Shown here: piece after piece, positions 10,813 through 23,506 of the stretch
Layout of the letters: each line of letters begins with the position of its first letter
How positions within the stretch are numbered: position 1 is the stretch's first letter
NCBI GenBank assembly: GCA_001661515.1
Contig: LUVW01000043.1
Span: forward strand, 1-64,000
Origin: Capniomyces stellatus
Lineage: Eukaryota; Kickxellomycota; Harpellomycetes; Harpellales; Legeriomycetaceae
DNA: 64,000 bases
Direction of reading: 5' to 3'
The notes under the pieces: generated by a model
Told to the model about the DNA's origin: nothing
Seen by the model: only the letters and a program-made list of their open reading frames with translations
Database searches by the model: none
Translations under genes and position numbers: made by a program

Positions 10813-13165
10813 ATGGGTAAAGACAGAGATAATAGAGGTAGTTTGGGGAAGAGGGGGGCTGATTCAAGGGAAAGCAGAGGGGAGCAGACTCGGAGTGAAG
10901 GTGGAGGCAAGAACAAACATAAAAGAGACAGCTACATCGATGAGTCAGATACTGAAAGAAGGAAAAGGAAATCAAGCACCAGAGAAGGCGAGAAAAGCTA
11001 CAAGAGTAAAAGCAAGGGTAGAAGCAAGGACAAGTATAGAGGCAAAGAAAGTGATGGGAAAAAAAGAGAAGGGAAACGTAAACATAGGAAGTCAGAGGAG
11101 AGCGAGCAGGAGTCTGATGACTGGGAAGAAAAAGTAGTTGAGGTAAGCTGGATTCGGATATAAATTAACAAGTAAATGGAAGAAAAGATAAATTGGGTTT
11201 GAAGGCTAGAGAGTCTAGGGTGAGATATTTGGTGATATATACGGTAAACTGGAAATGTTGTAGGAGAAAGCAGAGAGCAAGGAGAGGGATTTGATGGATG
11301 TTTACAATGTCAATGACGACAGCAGCGAAAGCGAGGGTGAAGTTGTGTACCAGAGTAGCAAGGATAGAGTGGATGGCATAACCGAGTCGTATCTGGATGA
11401 TGACGAAGACGAAGGGGAAGAAAGCGAGGGTGAGGCGATGAACGAGGTGGACTTGAACAAGTTAAAGGCGCAAGCAATGAGGGCGCGTATAATGGGGATA
11501 GAAAATGCGGAAGAGCTGGAGCAAAAGTTTGACGAAGAGTACAAAAAACAGCAAGTGGCTTTGGAAAAGTCAAAAGGGGGGAAGGGTGGAAAAGGTGGAA
11601 GGGGAGCTGGACCAAGGCGAGGCGAAAGTGTACAAGTAAAGGTAAATAAGGTTGATTGGAATTATAAACATAGATTAAAAAAGCAAACACAGTTAGTTTG
11701 AATGAAGAGGTGGGTAGGGGGAGGGGGAGGCAAAGAGAGGTGATTGTTTGATAATCAGAATACTGTAGGAATAAGATGATTGTACTGATATTATGGGTAT
11801 CTGGTATGTATTTGAATGTAGAAAACGGTGGTATTGCCAGAGATAGGAATTTCAGGGGCACCAAGTATAAGAAAGCTGGTGTATAACAGTGAGCAAGGAG
11901 AAAGGAACGATGGGGGTGATAAAGGGGGTGAGATGTTTGACGAGGAAAAGCTGACAGACATTCAGCTAGCCAAGCTGGAAAAGTATGGGTCAAGGGTATC
12001 GGGAATGGGAGCAAAATCAGCACAGCTGAGAGAAATGGTGAATGAGGAAAAGAATCTGAAGCAGCTGGAGTATGACGATGAGTTTACAACGGGACTTGAG
12101 ACGAGTGGTAGGAATTTGGATGAGGAGAACAACGATGGTGGTGGGAAAGCGAGGAAAGGAAAGAGAGGAGTTGATGAGTTGGAGATGAGGAGGAGAGAAA
12201 AGCTGATGATGATAAACGAGCACAAACAGGTGGAAAGGGTGGAGAAGGACTGTGAATATTGTTTCAGCCATAGAGCGATGATGTCGCAGGGGGGCAGTGG
12301 TAAGATTGTGGAGCAACAAAACGAGGTAGTGGTGATGACGCCAAGAGTGCCGTTGATAGCAACAAGCAACAATGTGTACTTGTCCCTTCCAACAACAGAA
12401 AGCCTGACTGACGGGCACTGCATAATAGCAGCGATTTCGCATTGGCCAGTTGGGTCGGTTTTAGACCTGGACGACGACAGTTGGGTTGAAATAAGAAACT
12501 TCCAAAAGGCTCTAATCAGGATGTTTGACAAAAAGGGGTTTGGAACTTTGTTTGTAGAGTACAGCGGACCTACCCGCAAACACCCCAAAATTGACGTGTT
12601 TCCCCTGCCCTACAAAGACAATCTGTTTTACGACTCCGAACTGTACTTCAAGCAGGCTCTAACCAGCGCTGGCGAAGAGTGGAGTGTACACAGAAAAGTC
12701 ATTGATACCAGGCTCAAATCCGCTTGCCAATCTGCCGCTGCAAACTCAAACAACAAATCCTCCAACTCTTACATGCCAAACAAAAACATCTTTTCCCTCT
12801 CTTCCCCCACCTCTGTAAACTCTGCTATCAACGCTGCTGCAAACACTTCTGCCAACCCTGAACCCATCAGCACCCCATCCGCTGCTTCTTCAATGGTTGT
12901 TGGTGGCTTTCGACGCTCGATGACTTCCAAAGTCCCTTACTTTCATGTTTGGCTAAACATTGATGGCGGATTTGGCCATGTCATCGAAGACGCATCTTCC
13001 TTCCCCCACTACTTTGGCAAAGAAGTTATCGCCAACATGCTAAATCTGCCCCCAAACCTATACAGACACCCCAAAAAAATTGTATACTCTGATAAACAGC
13101 GAAAAGACCGTGTAAACGAGTGGGTGAGCCAGTTTGGTTGGACCGAGTTTGACTGGACCGTTTGA
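10813..13165 (+). CDS. CWF19: CWF19-like pre-mRNA splicing factor (CwfJ domains)
   Basis: Three exons, 10813..11142, 11264..11641 and 11822..13165, encode about 683 residues. Residues 1-110 are a Lys/Arg/Ser/Glu-rich disordered N-terminus and 111-236 are acidic with coiled-coil character. From about residue 380 the CwfJ C-terminal domain 1 begins: a Cys-Glu-Tyr-Cys pair, then a HIT-like segment with Gly-His-Cys-Ile-Ile...Ser-His-Trp and Asp-Asp-Asp-Ser-Trp-x-Glu. The CwfJ domain 2 follows, with Pro-Tyr-Phe-His-Val-Trp-Leu and the closing Trp-Thr-x-Phe-Asp-Trp-Thr. Cwf19/CWF19L2 proteins join the late spliceosome (intron-lariat stage) and resemble the debranching-enzyme partner Drn1. A Ser/Asn/Ala-rich insert (about bases 12730-12890) splits the two C-terminal domains. 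Intron donors are GTAAGC and GTAAAT. The gene is divergent from SmE, another spliceosomal gene. Confidence 0.92.
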
Positions 13166-13540
13166 AAATTACTATGGACTCCTTTAACTTTTTCCACCAA
13201 CTATTATTACTTTTACTTTATTATTATTTTATTAATGTTGATTTTTGATTTTTTATTGTTGGCTTTTGATTTTTGATCTAGTAAACCTAGAACCTGATTA
13301 CATTTGAAAAATCAAACTGGTCGATTTAGTAAAAAATAAATAATAAAACTAGATTGAAAATAAAAATAAAAATAAAAATAAAAATAAAAATAAAAATAAA
13401 AATAAAAATAAAAATAAAAATAAAAATAAAAATAAAAATAAAAATGAAAATGAAAATAAAAATGAAAATGAAAATGAAAATGAAAAGGAAAAGGAAAAGG
13501 AAAAAGAAAATGATGAAAAAGAAGAAAAAAGTTTGTGAAA
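13166..13540. other. Convergent spacer CWF19/muskelin
   Basis: Short AT-rich spacer dominated by the AAAAAT repeat. The Lys/Ile- and Phe/Ile-repeat open frames here come from the repeat and are not genes. Confidence 0.6.
13357..13535. repeat. AAAAAT hexanucleotide repeat grading into AAAATG/AAAAGG
   Basis: About 15 perfect AAAAAT units (to about 13445) continue as degenerate AAAATG and AAAAGG units. It sits between the stop codons of two convergent genes. Confidence 0.92.
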
Positions 13541-16500
13541 CTAAAATTTGGTAAACCCACAAACTGAATCTATCACATCATCCTTTGGCTGACAAGCGCT
13601 TGAAGGGAAAAAGTCTTGCAAGTCGTTAAACAATCCTAGTCTATTTGCTCTAATGGCATCGTTAGTCAGCTGCAGAAAATCACCACTGCCGACACCATTG
13701 CTGCCCATCCCACAAGCCGAACTGTCCAGACTGTTGGTCAGCCCGGCAGTCTCAAAGTTGCTGTTTGGGATAGTGAATAATGAAGACGTCAGGTTTCTAT
13801 ACGATAGGCATTCGGCTGGTGATTCGTGGTCAACTAGAACCGAAACCTGAGTTTGTAAATACTTTAAACAGCTCATAAACTGCTCTTGGATCTGGCTGCT
13901 ATAGCTCGCTGGACCAATCAAATCTGGCACCGCATTTTGGTTTAAAGCTGCACGTGTCCTTTGTCTGGTGCCAGTGCCAGTGCCACTGAAAAGCGACTCG
14001 GTTGCAGATTTTGCAGAGTTCAGGTTGGCACTGCTGCGAGTACTTCGTACGTTTATGGCTGCTGCGCCTGTAGCTTGGCTGGAACCTGATTCCGGACCTG
14101 AATCTCTTGCCAAATGCGACGCCAGTCCAATCGCTTTGGTGTTGGTTTTGACCTTTATTGGGGAAATTCTGCTGGTTGCAGCTAAAGCAGGACTTGAAAA
14201 ATCGCTAGAGTGATCAGTTGCTGTCTGGTAATGCAATTTCTGTTGCTGTTGCTGTTGCTGCTGAGGTGGGGGTGTTGAGGTGGTAGGAACAGTAGGGAAT
14301 GTCGATGTTGAGGCTGCCAAGGTCGATGAGTTTGAAGCCAAAGATGACGCAGATGTGGATGTTGATTTTGAAGGCAGCGTTCTTTTCTTTTTCACATACT
14401 CGTTAGCCTTCCCATTACCACCACCTGTGCCATCAGAGCCGCTGTCATCAACTGGCTTACCCAACAACTCCTGAACCAACCTTGGTTCAGAGAATGGGCC
14501 TTTGGTAGCACTTGGCCCAGCTTCCCTTTTCGAGTTTAGAGCCGTGTAGCTTCGGGTATCCATTCGACCCAACTCAGCCTTGAATCTTTTTTCACTAGCC
14601 TGGCTGTGCTTCAGGGCAATCAGATTGGTTTTGGCTGCTTGGCACATTTCCAAAAACCGCCGTTCTCTGATCATATATAGCGACCTTCTTAAGGCTGTGG
14701 CGGACAGCGGCCTTCTCAGCTTCAAGGCCCACAAGTCGTTCAGCCTGAGATTGGGTCTGTCGTTGAACCCTGGGTTGCCAGCAAACATAAAATGTGTAGA
14801 CAGTTGCTCGCTAAACACAAAAGACTGGGTGTACCGCGAAACTGGCGGCTCGTTGGCCAAACCAGTATTGCCGTTATCACCAGAATTGCCACTATTCATG
14901 GCGCTGTTTAGACCAAACCGTGAGTTGGAGCCTGTATTTGATCCAACATTTGGTATGTAGTTGTTCTTGCTGAAATTTGAGTGGTAGTTTTCTTGCCACT
15001 GCTCATTGGATATCTGATAAGTCAGTACCGCCATTGCCACTGAGCTTTGATGTTTGGGATTGGGATTGGGTTTTGGTTTAGGTCCATCACCTCCAGTCCG
15101 GTTCAAATAATCTCTGAATCCATGAGCTCCTAGATCTGAGCCAGAATTAGCATTGATAATAGCACTAATGTTGGCATTGACATTGCTAATAACGTTTGGA
15201 TTCAAATTCGAGTTTGAGTTTAGAGTTGAGCTCGAGCTAGAGTTGGTGTTTGAGCCGCCTTGCAAGCTGGGCTGTGTGTTGACCAGCCTTGAGGTTAAAA
15301 GCAACGGGTTGTACGACAGACTAGCATTTATCAGCGGCCTGCTGCTTTCGGACAACCGGCCAGCACCCATCCCTGAGACCTGCTTTACCTGGGGCGCAGA
15401 GTCAAAGCAGTGGCCTGTGAGAAAGTGCAGCTCGTTGCGTGTGCTGTCAAACGTCAGTCTTATTGTATACACATTCTGGTGCTGGTGGTGGCTAGCGTGG
15501 GTGTTGGTGCTGACCTTTGACAGGTCTACGCCTGGGTTCCGGCTTCCGCTAGCTATGTAGTACCCATTGCTTGCATACCACCGCTCGTTGGCACTCTCAA
15601 GCTCGCTATCCGTAACACTGCTGTCTTCCCGGTCCACCACCCCGCTGATGTTGAGCATCTTCTGGCTTGCATCCGCACCTGCTACCCAAAATGGCTGCGA
15701 CCTGCAGCTCGAAAGCACATTTGGCGGCGACTTTGACCCCAGATCCTTCGTCTTTTCAAAAAACGTGTCTGTCGCAATGTCATAAACAAACATATCCCCC
15801 AACGTGTCCTTGTCGCGCTGCCCCGACATTATATACAGTCTCTGTGCCCTTGAATCCATTGTCATTGAATGGAAGAACCTGCCGCACAGCTGCAGCTCGT
15901 GGTCGTGAATGTGCGAGTCTGGCCTCAACACCTCCCACTCTTGGCTTATCGTGTCATACTTGTACAGCCCCCCATACAGCGTCCCTGGATCCGCTGCCCC
16001 TGGAAGCAGCACTTTCCCCCCGTATATATATATTTTGTGGTACCGGTTGTCAAACACCATTTGTGCGTCATATAGCAGCTTTGGACCTCCCTCGTTCTCT
16101 GTGTTCGATGACTCCAAGTGCCACTTTCTCTCCGCCACATCGTACATGAACATGTCACTATCCAAACTTGCACTTCCCCGATACTCCTGGTCAAAGTACC
16201 TTCCAATCACATACAGCCTGTTGTTTACACTATCAAAACACATACTGTGCAGCGATCTGCGCCCTGGCCCACTCTGCTTCAATGTGTCCGCACTCAAACA
16301 CGTCCACCTCATCTCTAAAAAATCAAACTCCCACAGATCCCCCAGGTTCTGCAATCCATCCCACCCTCCGTACATGTACATTTTCCCCCTGCTGTCATCT
16401 ATACACATCTGATGCCCTCCCCTTCCCTTTGGAACATTTGCATTGTGGTCTATTTTGTTCAACACTATTTGTCAATTTGATTTTCTTTCTACCGCTTATT

Positions 16501-18393
16501 AACCAAAATACCATAAACACATTCATTACCATTTACACAAACTGGCTCCCATATGCTCTCGTAAGGCAACTCTAAAATCCTTGCATCCAGCATCCCCTCA
16601 CTGTGCGCTGTAATCATCAAATCCTCCGTTGTTTTATAATCTCCCTCCACCACCAACGCCTTAAACATACGCGCCAGAACCGGTGCCTCAAAGTCCACCC
16701 TCGACTGTCTACTCAACGTCTCAAACGACTCGTACAACTGCTGATTTCGCAAAAACCTCAAACTGCTCCGGATCATCATCCCTGTCTTGTACTATATCAT
16801 CACATTTGTTTTTCCAATCCCAATTATTATCGTAATCCCAACTACCACCATTCACTAAACTACCACTGTTTGCTAAATTATCATCTGGCATCCAGAAAAA
16901 TCCACTAGCTGCGTTTTTACCTCTTTGAATCCCTTTATAACTTCGCCCATTATTAATGGCTCGATAGTTCCTCTCAGCTCAACATACCATATACTAAAAT
17001 TAAACTTTTGATCGTATGCTACCAGTGGCTGGATTCGGATATACTGGCTCGGCATACACTATCAGCCACATTTAAATTTTCAAAGACTCAATCCTCTCAT
17101 CCGAGTATACTTCCATTTTTTAACGTTCATTCAACAACTTCAACTTCACACGTGCACTTACCTGCCCATCTATCATCTGCTTTGTTGAAATAGTCTCCTC
17201 CTTGTCGTCATTTCTCAGTCCTATAACCAAACATTTTTTATAACCATTCCACGTTGTTGCTACAGTTACCAAATACCACCGATCTTTAAACACCTGGCTA
17301 ACAACATTGAAGTCAATATTAATCAGACAGACTTACCGCTATGCAGTATTTCAACCATACTGTCTGGCGTCATCCCTGCAAAAACTTTGAACTCTTTCAT
17401 ATTGCATACATGAGCTACAAATAAAATAGAAATCAGTCAACTTAATATCGTCCATTTCAACCTTTTTGTGTATTTTTCTCTTTTATGTACCGCAAAGTCA
17501 ATTCCATTTTACACCTACGCTTGTAAAACTTTCCAAACTTAATGGAACCTATCGCCAGATACAATTAAACAGTACAATGTTAGCCACTAACAACCAAGAA
17601 CCCAAGAACTCAGGAATTATACCTTCACCTATCTTCCTCCTCATAAAATATATGCAGTTTTAGTTACGTATAAACCCTGGCTGTTCCAGTCGAAGAAGCA
17701 AGTACTGTCTATGGTTATTCGCGTTTGTTGACCATCTTGATTCCTGGTCGTTGGGGTTGTTGGCTAGTACATTATGTGGTAAATAGTTGGCCGAATAGCT
17801 AGACCACGAGTATATCTCGTATGGTATAACATCGTCCAGACTTCTCTTTGGCAGATCTTCAGCACTCCTTAGTTCAGAGTTACACTCATCCATAGCCTCA
17901 TCAATATACCTTTCATCATAACTGTTTTGGTCAACCTTCATGTTTTGACTGTCTGCATCCCCCCAGCTGTTATATTTGCTTGACTCTTTGACGCCTATCA
18001 CCATTTTTAATATACATATGTCAGTTTTTCTTTTCTTTTCTTTTCTTTCTTTCCTTTTAAATCAACACAAACTTTTATAATTACACGCGAATACACTGCT
18101 ACAATCATATATTGGCTTATACCTTGGCTTTGCTGAGTCTGTTGCCGACTAGTTTGGCTGCCCATGCCTAGCAATTGGTTCACAGGTCTTCTTGGTGCTT
18201 GCTCCCGCACATATGCACTTTCTAGTGGGTTGCTCGGCCTTAACAGTGCCGGCCCAACCACTCTATAGTTAGCATTCGTTAAAAAGGGCGATCCATATGC
18301 ATTGTTAAGCACCTCATTCAGATACTCCTGGTGTTTGCTTATTCTTTTCCACGGTTGCCATTCCTCGATAATTGAATCTGTGCCATCCATCAT
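13541..18393 (-). CDS. MKLN1: Muskelin (discoidin-like, LisH/CTLH, kelch protein)
   Basis: Eight exons rebuild a protein of about 1368 residues: 18393..18123, 17994..17668, 17548..17519, 17414..17337, 17220..17162, 17058..16921, 16791..16512 and 16464..13541. All junctions are GT-AG with consistent phases. From residue about 150 it follows muskelin order. The N-terminal discoidin-like domain has SWSSYSANYLP, KFGK, HVCNMKEFKVF and QYIRIQPLVAY...FNFSIWYVEL. A LisH/CTLH helical region follows (exon 7, residues 302-394). Kelch repeats follow, with GRGGHQM and YGGWDGLQNLGDLW. Muskelin is the substrate-side kelch subunit of the CTLH/GID ubiquitin ligase in animals. Two features are odd. There is a 90-residue N-terminal extension of unknown role, and a long Ser/Asn-rich region with a Gln tract and no kelch motif in the C-terminal half. 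The 30-base third exon is needed to restore the domain. Confidence 0.9.
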
Positions 18394-20186
18394 TTTTGCT
18401 TTGTTTTTCTAATTCTACTTTTATTCCGCCGGTATTCGGTATTCGGTTTCGGTTTGGGTTTCGGTTAACGTTATTTATTGTTATTGCCCGGTCACTATTC
18501 GTTGTATTTTATGTAGAGGTAGGACACCTCGTCGCGTTTTTAAATAGAAATATGTTTTTGGAAACACGAAATGACTATAAAGTTTTTTTTCTATTTTCTC
18601 TGTTTCCCTCTTTCTTTTAAATCGTGTACCGGGTCTTTATGATTGTACAAAAAGCTATTTACTTTTTGATACTGTCTTTTAACTTCAAACTTGCTACTAA
18701 CTTTAAAAGCTGGTGGTGATAATCACAAATATTTTTCGACTTTACGCCCCTATTCACAGTGGCTGGTTTAAAAATATTTATGATTGCTATTTAGCTGAGG
18801 AGTGTGTATAGAGGCGGAATTAAAGGTTTGGCTATTTGGGAACTAAAGTTGGAATAGACACGACAAAAGGCACTACAGTATAATAAAAAGGTGCAAGTTT
18901 GGATACAATGTTTGGTATATATATAGGTATATTACAGGCATTATGCTGATTTTTGTTGTAGAGATATTGTGGGGGGTGGAAAGAGTTGGATAAATATAGA
19001 ACAAAATTGAATAAAAGTTGAAAATAAAGCTAGAGTAGGATGTGTTATATTCATGTTTGTTTATCCTTATTTTCCAAGTATGAGAAACCGAATGCAGCAA
19101 ATTACAATTAAATTGTTTGATTATTGAGCAAAGAATTCAAGCGAGATAATTCTAAACTATGTAAATATAGCTTTGCAACTATGTACGTTTACCAAATCTC
19201 ATTTGTTCCGCCAAAGTCTTCTAGCTAGAAACCAACCTCCTTGCAGGCAACATGGAATAGGCTGCAATCCATTTTAAAGTGCACCCGCCCCTACTTTATT
19301 AGTATTTTTTTACCTTTTATTATTATTGTTTTTACCTCTTTCTTTTGGTGTTTGGTTTGGGAGTTCTATTTTTCAGTTCCATAAATGACAGTTGGATTTC
19401 CAACGTTAGCAAGTCCCATTTGCATTTTGTTTAACCAAGGACTGTTTGCTCTTGTTTATTAAACGCGCTTAATGATAAACATTTTTGGCATTTATATATG
19501 TTGTGAGAATGTAAAATGTAAGGCAAACAAGTAGGTATTTTCAATTACCCTTATGCCGTCTATTGTTTAAAAAAAGCTAATTATTGAGGAGATATGATTA
19601 TTAATTGCTTTTTGGCTGCACGAGTCACTTTTCAATTTCAAGTATCTAACTTCAAGTATATAGGTCCAATTTTATAGTACCAGCTATGGTTAAAACATAT
19701 CAATAAAAGACTTTCAGCTTTACTACAAGCCTAAACTTAAACTCGCTTGGCATAATATCAACGATAAAACATGCACTCATTTTGGTAGTTAACCTGTAGT
19801 AAACTCGGCCAGAAAGTCTGTCAATTGCCCTAATGCGCTACTAATTGTTGATCACGTTACTGGTTCATGATGCTAGGAAACTTTAGCATACTCGATAATG
19901 TTTAATAGCTTAAACTTTGGTTTAGTACAAATTAAGAATATAGCACACTTTATAAAATGAAAAATACAATAGAAAGTAGAAAAAAGGAACCAAAGAGAGT
20001 TGGCTACAAAACGCCAAAACGTTAAAGCGGTAATACAATAACTGCTGTCTGCAATAGAATGTAATAAGCCGGCAGATTTCGTGTCTTGACGGACTTTGTC
20101 TGGCTCAAATTAAAAAAAAAAACAACGTATGATTGAGAAAGTATTGCCACTTGGGGCCATATATATAACAAAAATGAGATTGTGAC
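18394..20186. other. 1.8-kb intergenic region
   Basis: Contains the muskelin promoter side at its left and the 3' flank of seven-TM gene 2 at its right. I see no ORF of credible composition, RNA gene or repeat. Confidence 0.45.
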
Positions 20187-21486
20187 TCAGTAGCGATTGT
20201 ACGTGTTTTGTGGCATTGATATTCCAACACTATCGTTTCTAGTGTTTCCGGCCTGATTGCGTATATAGTTAGTATGGTCTGGCATATTCACATGTGGGTT
20301 GCTGGAGTATGCCCCTCTGTCGCTATAGACGCCCTGGTTATTGGCAGTTTGGTTGCCGCTGTTGGGCTGAAAAGTGGATATCGAGTTGCCAATTTCGGTT
20401 GAAACTCTGTGTTGGTGGTACTTGGTTTTTGAATCTCTGTCGAATTCAAGGTTTGGTATTGGGTTTTCCACAACAATTCCTGAAAACGACGACTCCATGA
20501 TATTCCTCTCGACGTGTGTAAATGTCCAGATGTTAAGAATTATTGCCTCAAGCATGTACATGGCCAGTGTCTGTGTCATAACATACTGGTTTATACTGGG
20601 GTTAACTGTTGGCAGCGTTATAATCAAGTAGACCACGTTTCTCAGCAGATTGACAAACGATGGGATTATAAATATCGACTTTGACTTTGGTGACTGGTAC
20701 ACTTGAGACTCCTTAAGAACAAAGTATATAGAGGTAAGGCAGATTATGACCGAGATTGACAAAAATGCCACCGCTGTAACCAACGAACTTGCCATATACG
20801 TTCTCTCCTCGGCTTTGAACATAATAGTATCGCTCGTTCCGCCCATAATTCCAAAAATAAGAACAACTGCCGACACTACAAAGGATGCCACTGAATATGA
20901 CCTATTCCAGACATTTCCTCTACGAACAAGCACCCTATTACAATCAAACAATTTCCATTTATATAACTGCGCGTTATCTTGGCCCACTCCAAGGAGAGGT
21001 GAAGTACACCCGAAAAACAGCTCACACTTTATAATTCCATAATTGCTTACCATCGGATTATCGACAAGCAAAAGCTCAACAGCATAATAGAGTACACAAA
21101 ATTGTTTAACGATAACCCCCCAAACACTGTTGTATAACTGCCCGTCAATGCACCCACACCAACCAGTGTAAAACCTAGAACTCTGACTATAAAAGTAACC
21201 CAGATTAAAAAGTTGGTATTAATGAACAAATGGTCAAAAGTAAGTATTGGTAAATTAAATACAAACAAAAAGTCACGCAAAATTTCAATGATAATAAAAA
21301 GACACACTATTATTGACGGCTTTTACAAGTGTAAATTCACTTACAGAATGCATAGGTTGTAGTTATGATCATAAACGAACTCCTCAGTTTAACTGTTTGG
21401 AATGACAAAACAAGAAGCGGAATCGCAAACAAAATCAGTCCAACTATTCCTGATATTTTGAAAAATAAATCCAGTTCGATCGCCAT
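20187..21486 (-). CDS. Seven-TM-type membrane protein, paralog 2
   Basis: Exons 21486..21345, 21186..21051 and 20934..20187 encode about 341 residues. Exon lengths 142 and 136, phases and the Arg-Trp-x-x-x-x-Arg-Arg-Gly junction loop equal those of the gene at 5213-6866, and the proteins align along the whole membrane part. Shared features include Phe-Ile-x-Pro followed by Leu-Arg-Asn-[Ile/Val]-Val-Tyr, and Met-Tyr-x-[Ile/Leu]-Glu-Ala-Ile-Ile-x-Asn-Ile-Trp. The hydrophilic tail is shorter (about 100 residues, Asn/Ser/Gln-rich) and unrelated in composition. Tail divergence with a conserved membrane core suggests the same fold with different cytosolic signalling or localisation. Function is unknown. 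An RTA1-like or GPCR-like role is only a topological analogy. Confidence 0.7.
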
Positions 21487-23506
21487 TATGAACCTATTTC
21501 CCTGTAAGTCTATTATATGCTTTGCTGTACTAAATCGTCTTTTACTATACTATATTATACTACACGATATTATAGTGGATTGCGTTGTGCGTATTGACCG
21601 TGTTCTCTGATATAATATTTTATACTTTTTGTCAAAGTTGAGATAATATCTTTAGGCCGATTAAAGTATATATATTTAAATACTCTTTAAAGTTAGAAAG
21701 TGCTAAGGAAAAAAAAAGAGCAAAGAAAAATAGCGTTTATACAAACATTTCCCCCATACTTTGCTTTTTTTGTTGGCTTTTATATTGTTGTTTTTTGGTT
21801 TAGCTAATTTAGGTAATAAAACTAAACATGAGTTTTCAATAATGATAATAAATTAAACATGAGGTGTGCGTTTTAATTGCCTGTTTTCTAAAACGACGTC
21901 AAAACCAGAATGAAGTGGACTTGGACAAGTTGGTGTAAGTGGTGTTTAAAATCCGGAAAGCGTTTGTAAGTGTTGATGTTTAACACGGAATCGAAATAAA
22001 CAAGCTCCAAGCTTTTATTTTTCATGTTTACTCAATAAGCCGACCTTGGAACAAATACAAGGCATAAATCAACACAACTTTAAAAACAGCTACCAAACAT
22101 ATTCAAGCACTTTGGGCAGTAATTGAACAAACTTTAGGCTTGGCTTGCTCTCGTTACGGCTCGGCCAATTGATATTTTTATCCTCGAATTTTGTTTGTTC
22201 TTGGCGACAATTAGTGTTTTTTTTTCTTTTTCTTTGATTAATTATACTTTAAATTTTAAAGTTGAATAAAATAGCCTCTTTTTTACCTTTAAGGGTTTTT
22301 TAAATGTGCTAGAAAGAAAATGATTCACTTTTCTACTTTTTTTTTCCTATTTTTTTTTTTTGCTTTGTAAATGATTAGTGCGAATGAGATAAGTGATTTA
22401 AAAGTGATAGGATACAAATAGCAGTCCAAAATTAGAGCCAATGAAAAACCAAGTATATTTTTAGCCGACAAATCACCTTATTACTGTTATTTACTCGGAT
22501 CATATCAACTAGTCCAAGACACGAGGCTAAGCTGAATTAGTCATAAAAATATCTGCCAAGCAATATTATTTAGCCAGAATTTGGCTAGGTTTAATTGGAA
22601 ACTACCCCCCCCACAACAAAAATCCGAAACCTTTCTAAGCTACCTCCAATCCCATTATTTTCTTCAAGCTCATACGGGGTTTAAAGTGATGGTGCAGCAA
22701 CAACGGCAAAAAAAAAAAAGAACAAAGATATACAAACCAAGCTTGACAAAGGCAGCAACAGACAATACGAGAATAAACCGACATCAAATCGTTAGCTTAC
22801 AGCACAAATAGAAGGTTTATCAACAACATAATCGAACACTTGGCACTATTTTCTTTTTTATTTCTTTACTTTATCGAATTTGGCGCTCATTTTTTCTTCT
22901 CTTTATCGAATTAGGGTCTCTTTTTCTTTTCCTACTTTGCTGAACCAACAAGCTGATCTTCAAAGAATAATTTTTGCTGACTTTGCGCCTGTTTGATTTT
23001 AAATTAAACCCTAATTTGCTTTTGGTTGATACAGCTTGAACTGAAATACAAACTAACAAGATCGATTTAGAACATAAAAATATTCCTTCATGTCAACTGC
23101 TGGTATCGCTGTTTGATTAGTTGTAAAACACATTATTTCGTTGTTGAAAAAACGCAGTGCATTGTGGTTTAACCGATCTATAATACAGAAACATTTAAGA
23201 TCAATATATTCGGTTTAGATGTATTCAGCAACCGAAAAACATACCAAGAATAAAATAATGTCTTTATAATAAGGTCGAAATAAAAATAAAATAACTCTAA
23301 ACAATAAATTCGAATTAAAAATAAAAAACGTTGGAAAATAAACTCGTTCTGAAATATATCAATGTGATATTATAAATGTCCCCGTTATCAACTCGCACCT
23401 TTCCACCTCTCAGTTATGAGCTCCAAAAAATAAAGACAAAAAAAAGAATTTCAATTTTAAATGTTTAATATTTAGACATCTTGAACAAAACAAAAATATA
23501 TTCAAA
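21487..23506. other. 2-kb intergenic region
   Basis: AT-rich, with promoters for seven-TM gene 2 (left) and the crystallin-like ORF (right). Short open frames (for example about 22581-22811) have no family likeness and poor composition. Nothing else is supported. Confidence 0.45.

Noticed and set aside
13312..13562. Open frames of Lys-Ile or Phe-Ile repeats on both strands
   Set aside because: They are products of the AAAAAT array between two stop codons of real genes.
18007..18393. Separate 128-codon gene upstream of muskelin
   Set aside because: The frame runs into a GTATAA donor, and the first 90 codons splice in phase to the next muskelin exon; the rest of the frame is intron-like. Not fully proven, but the joined model is simpler.
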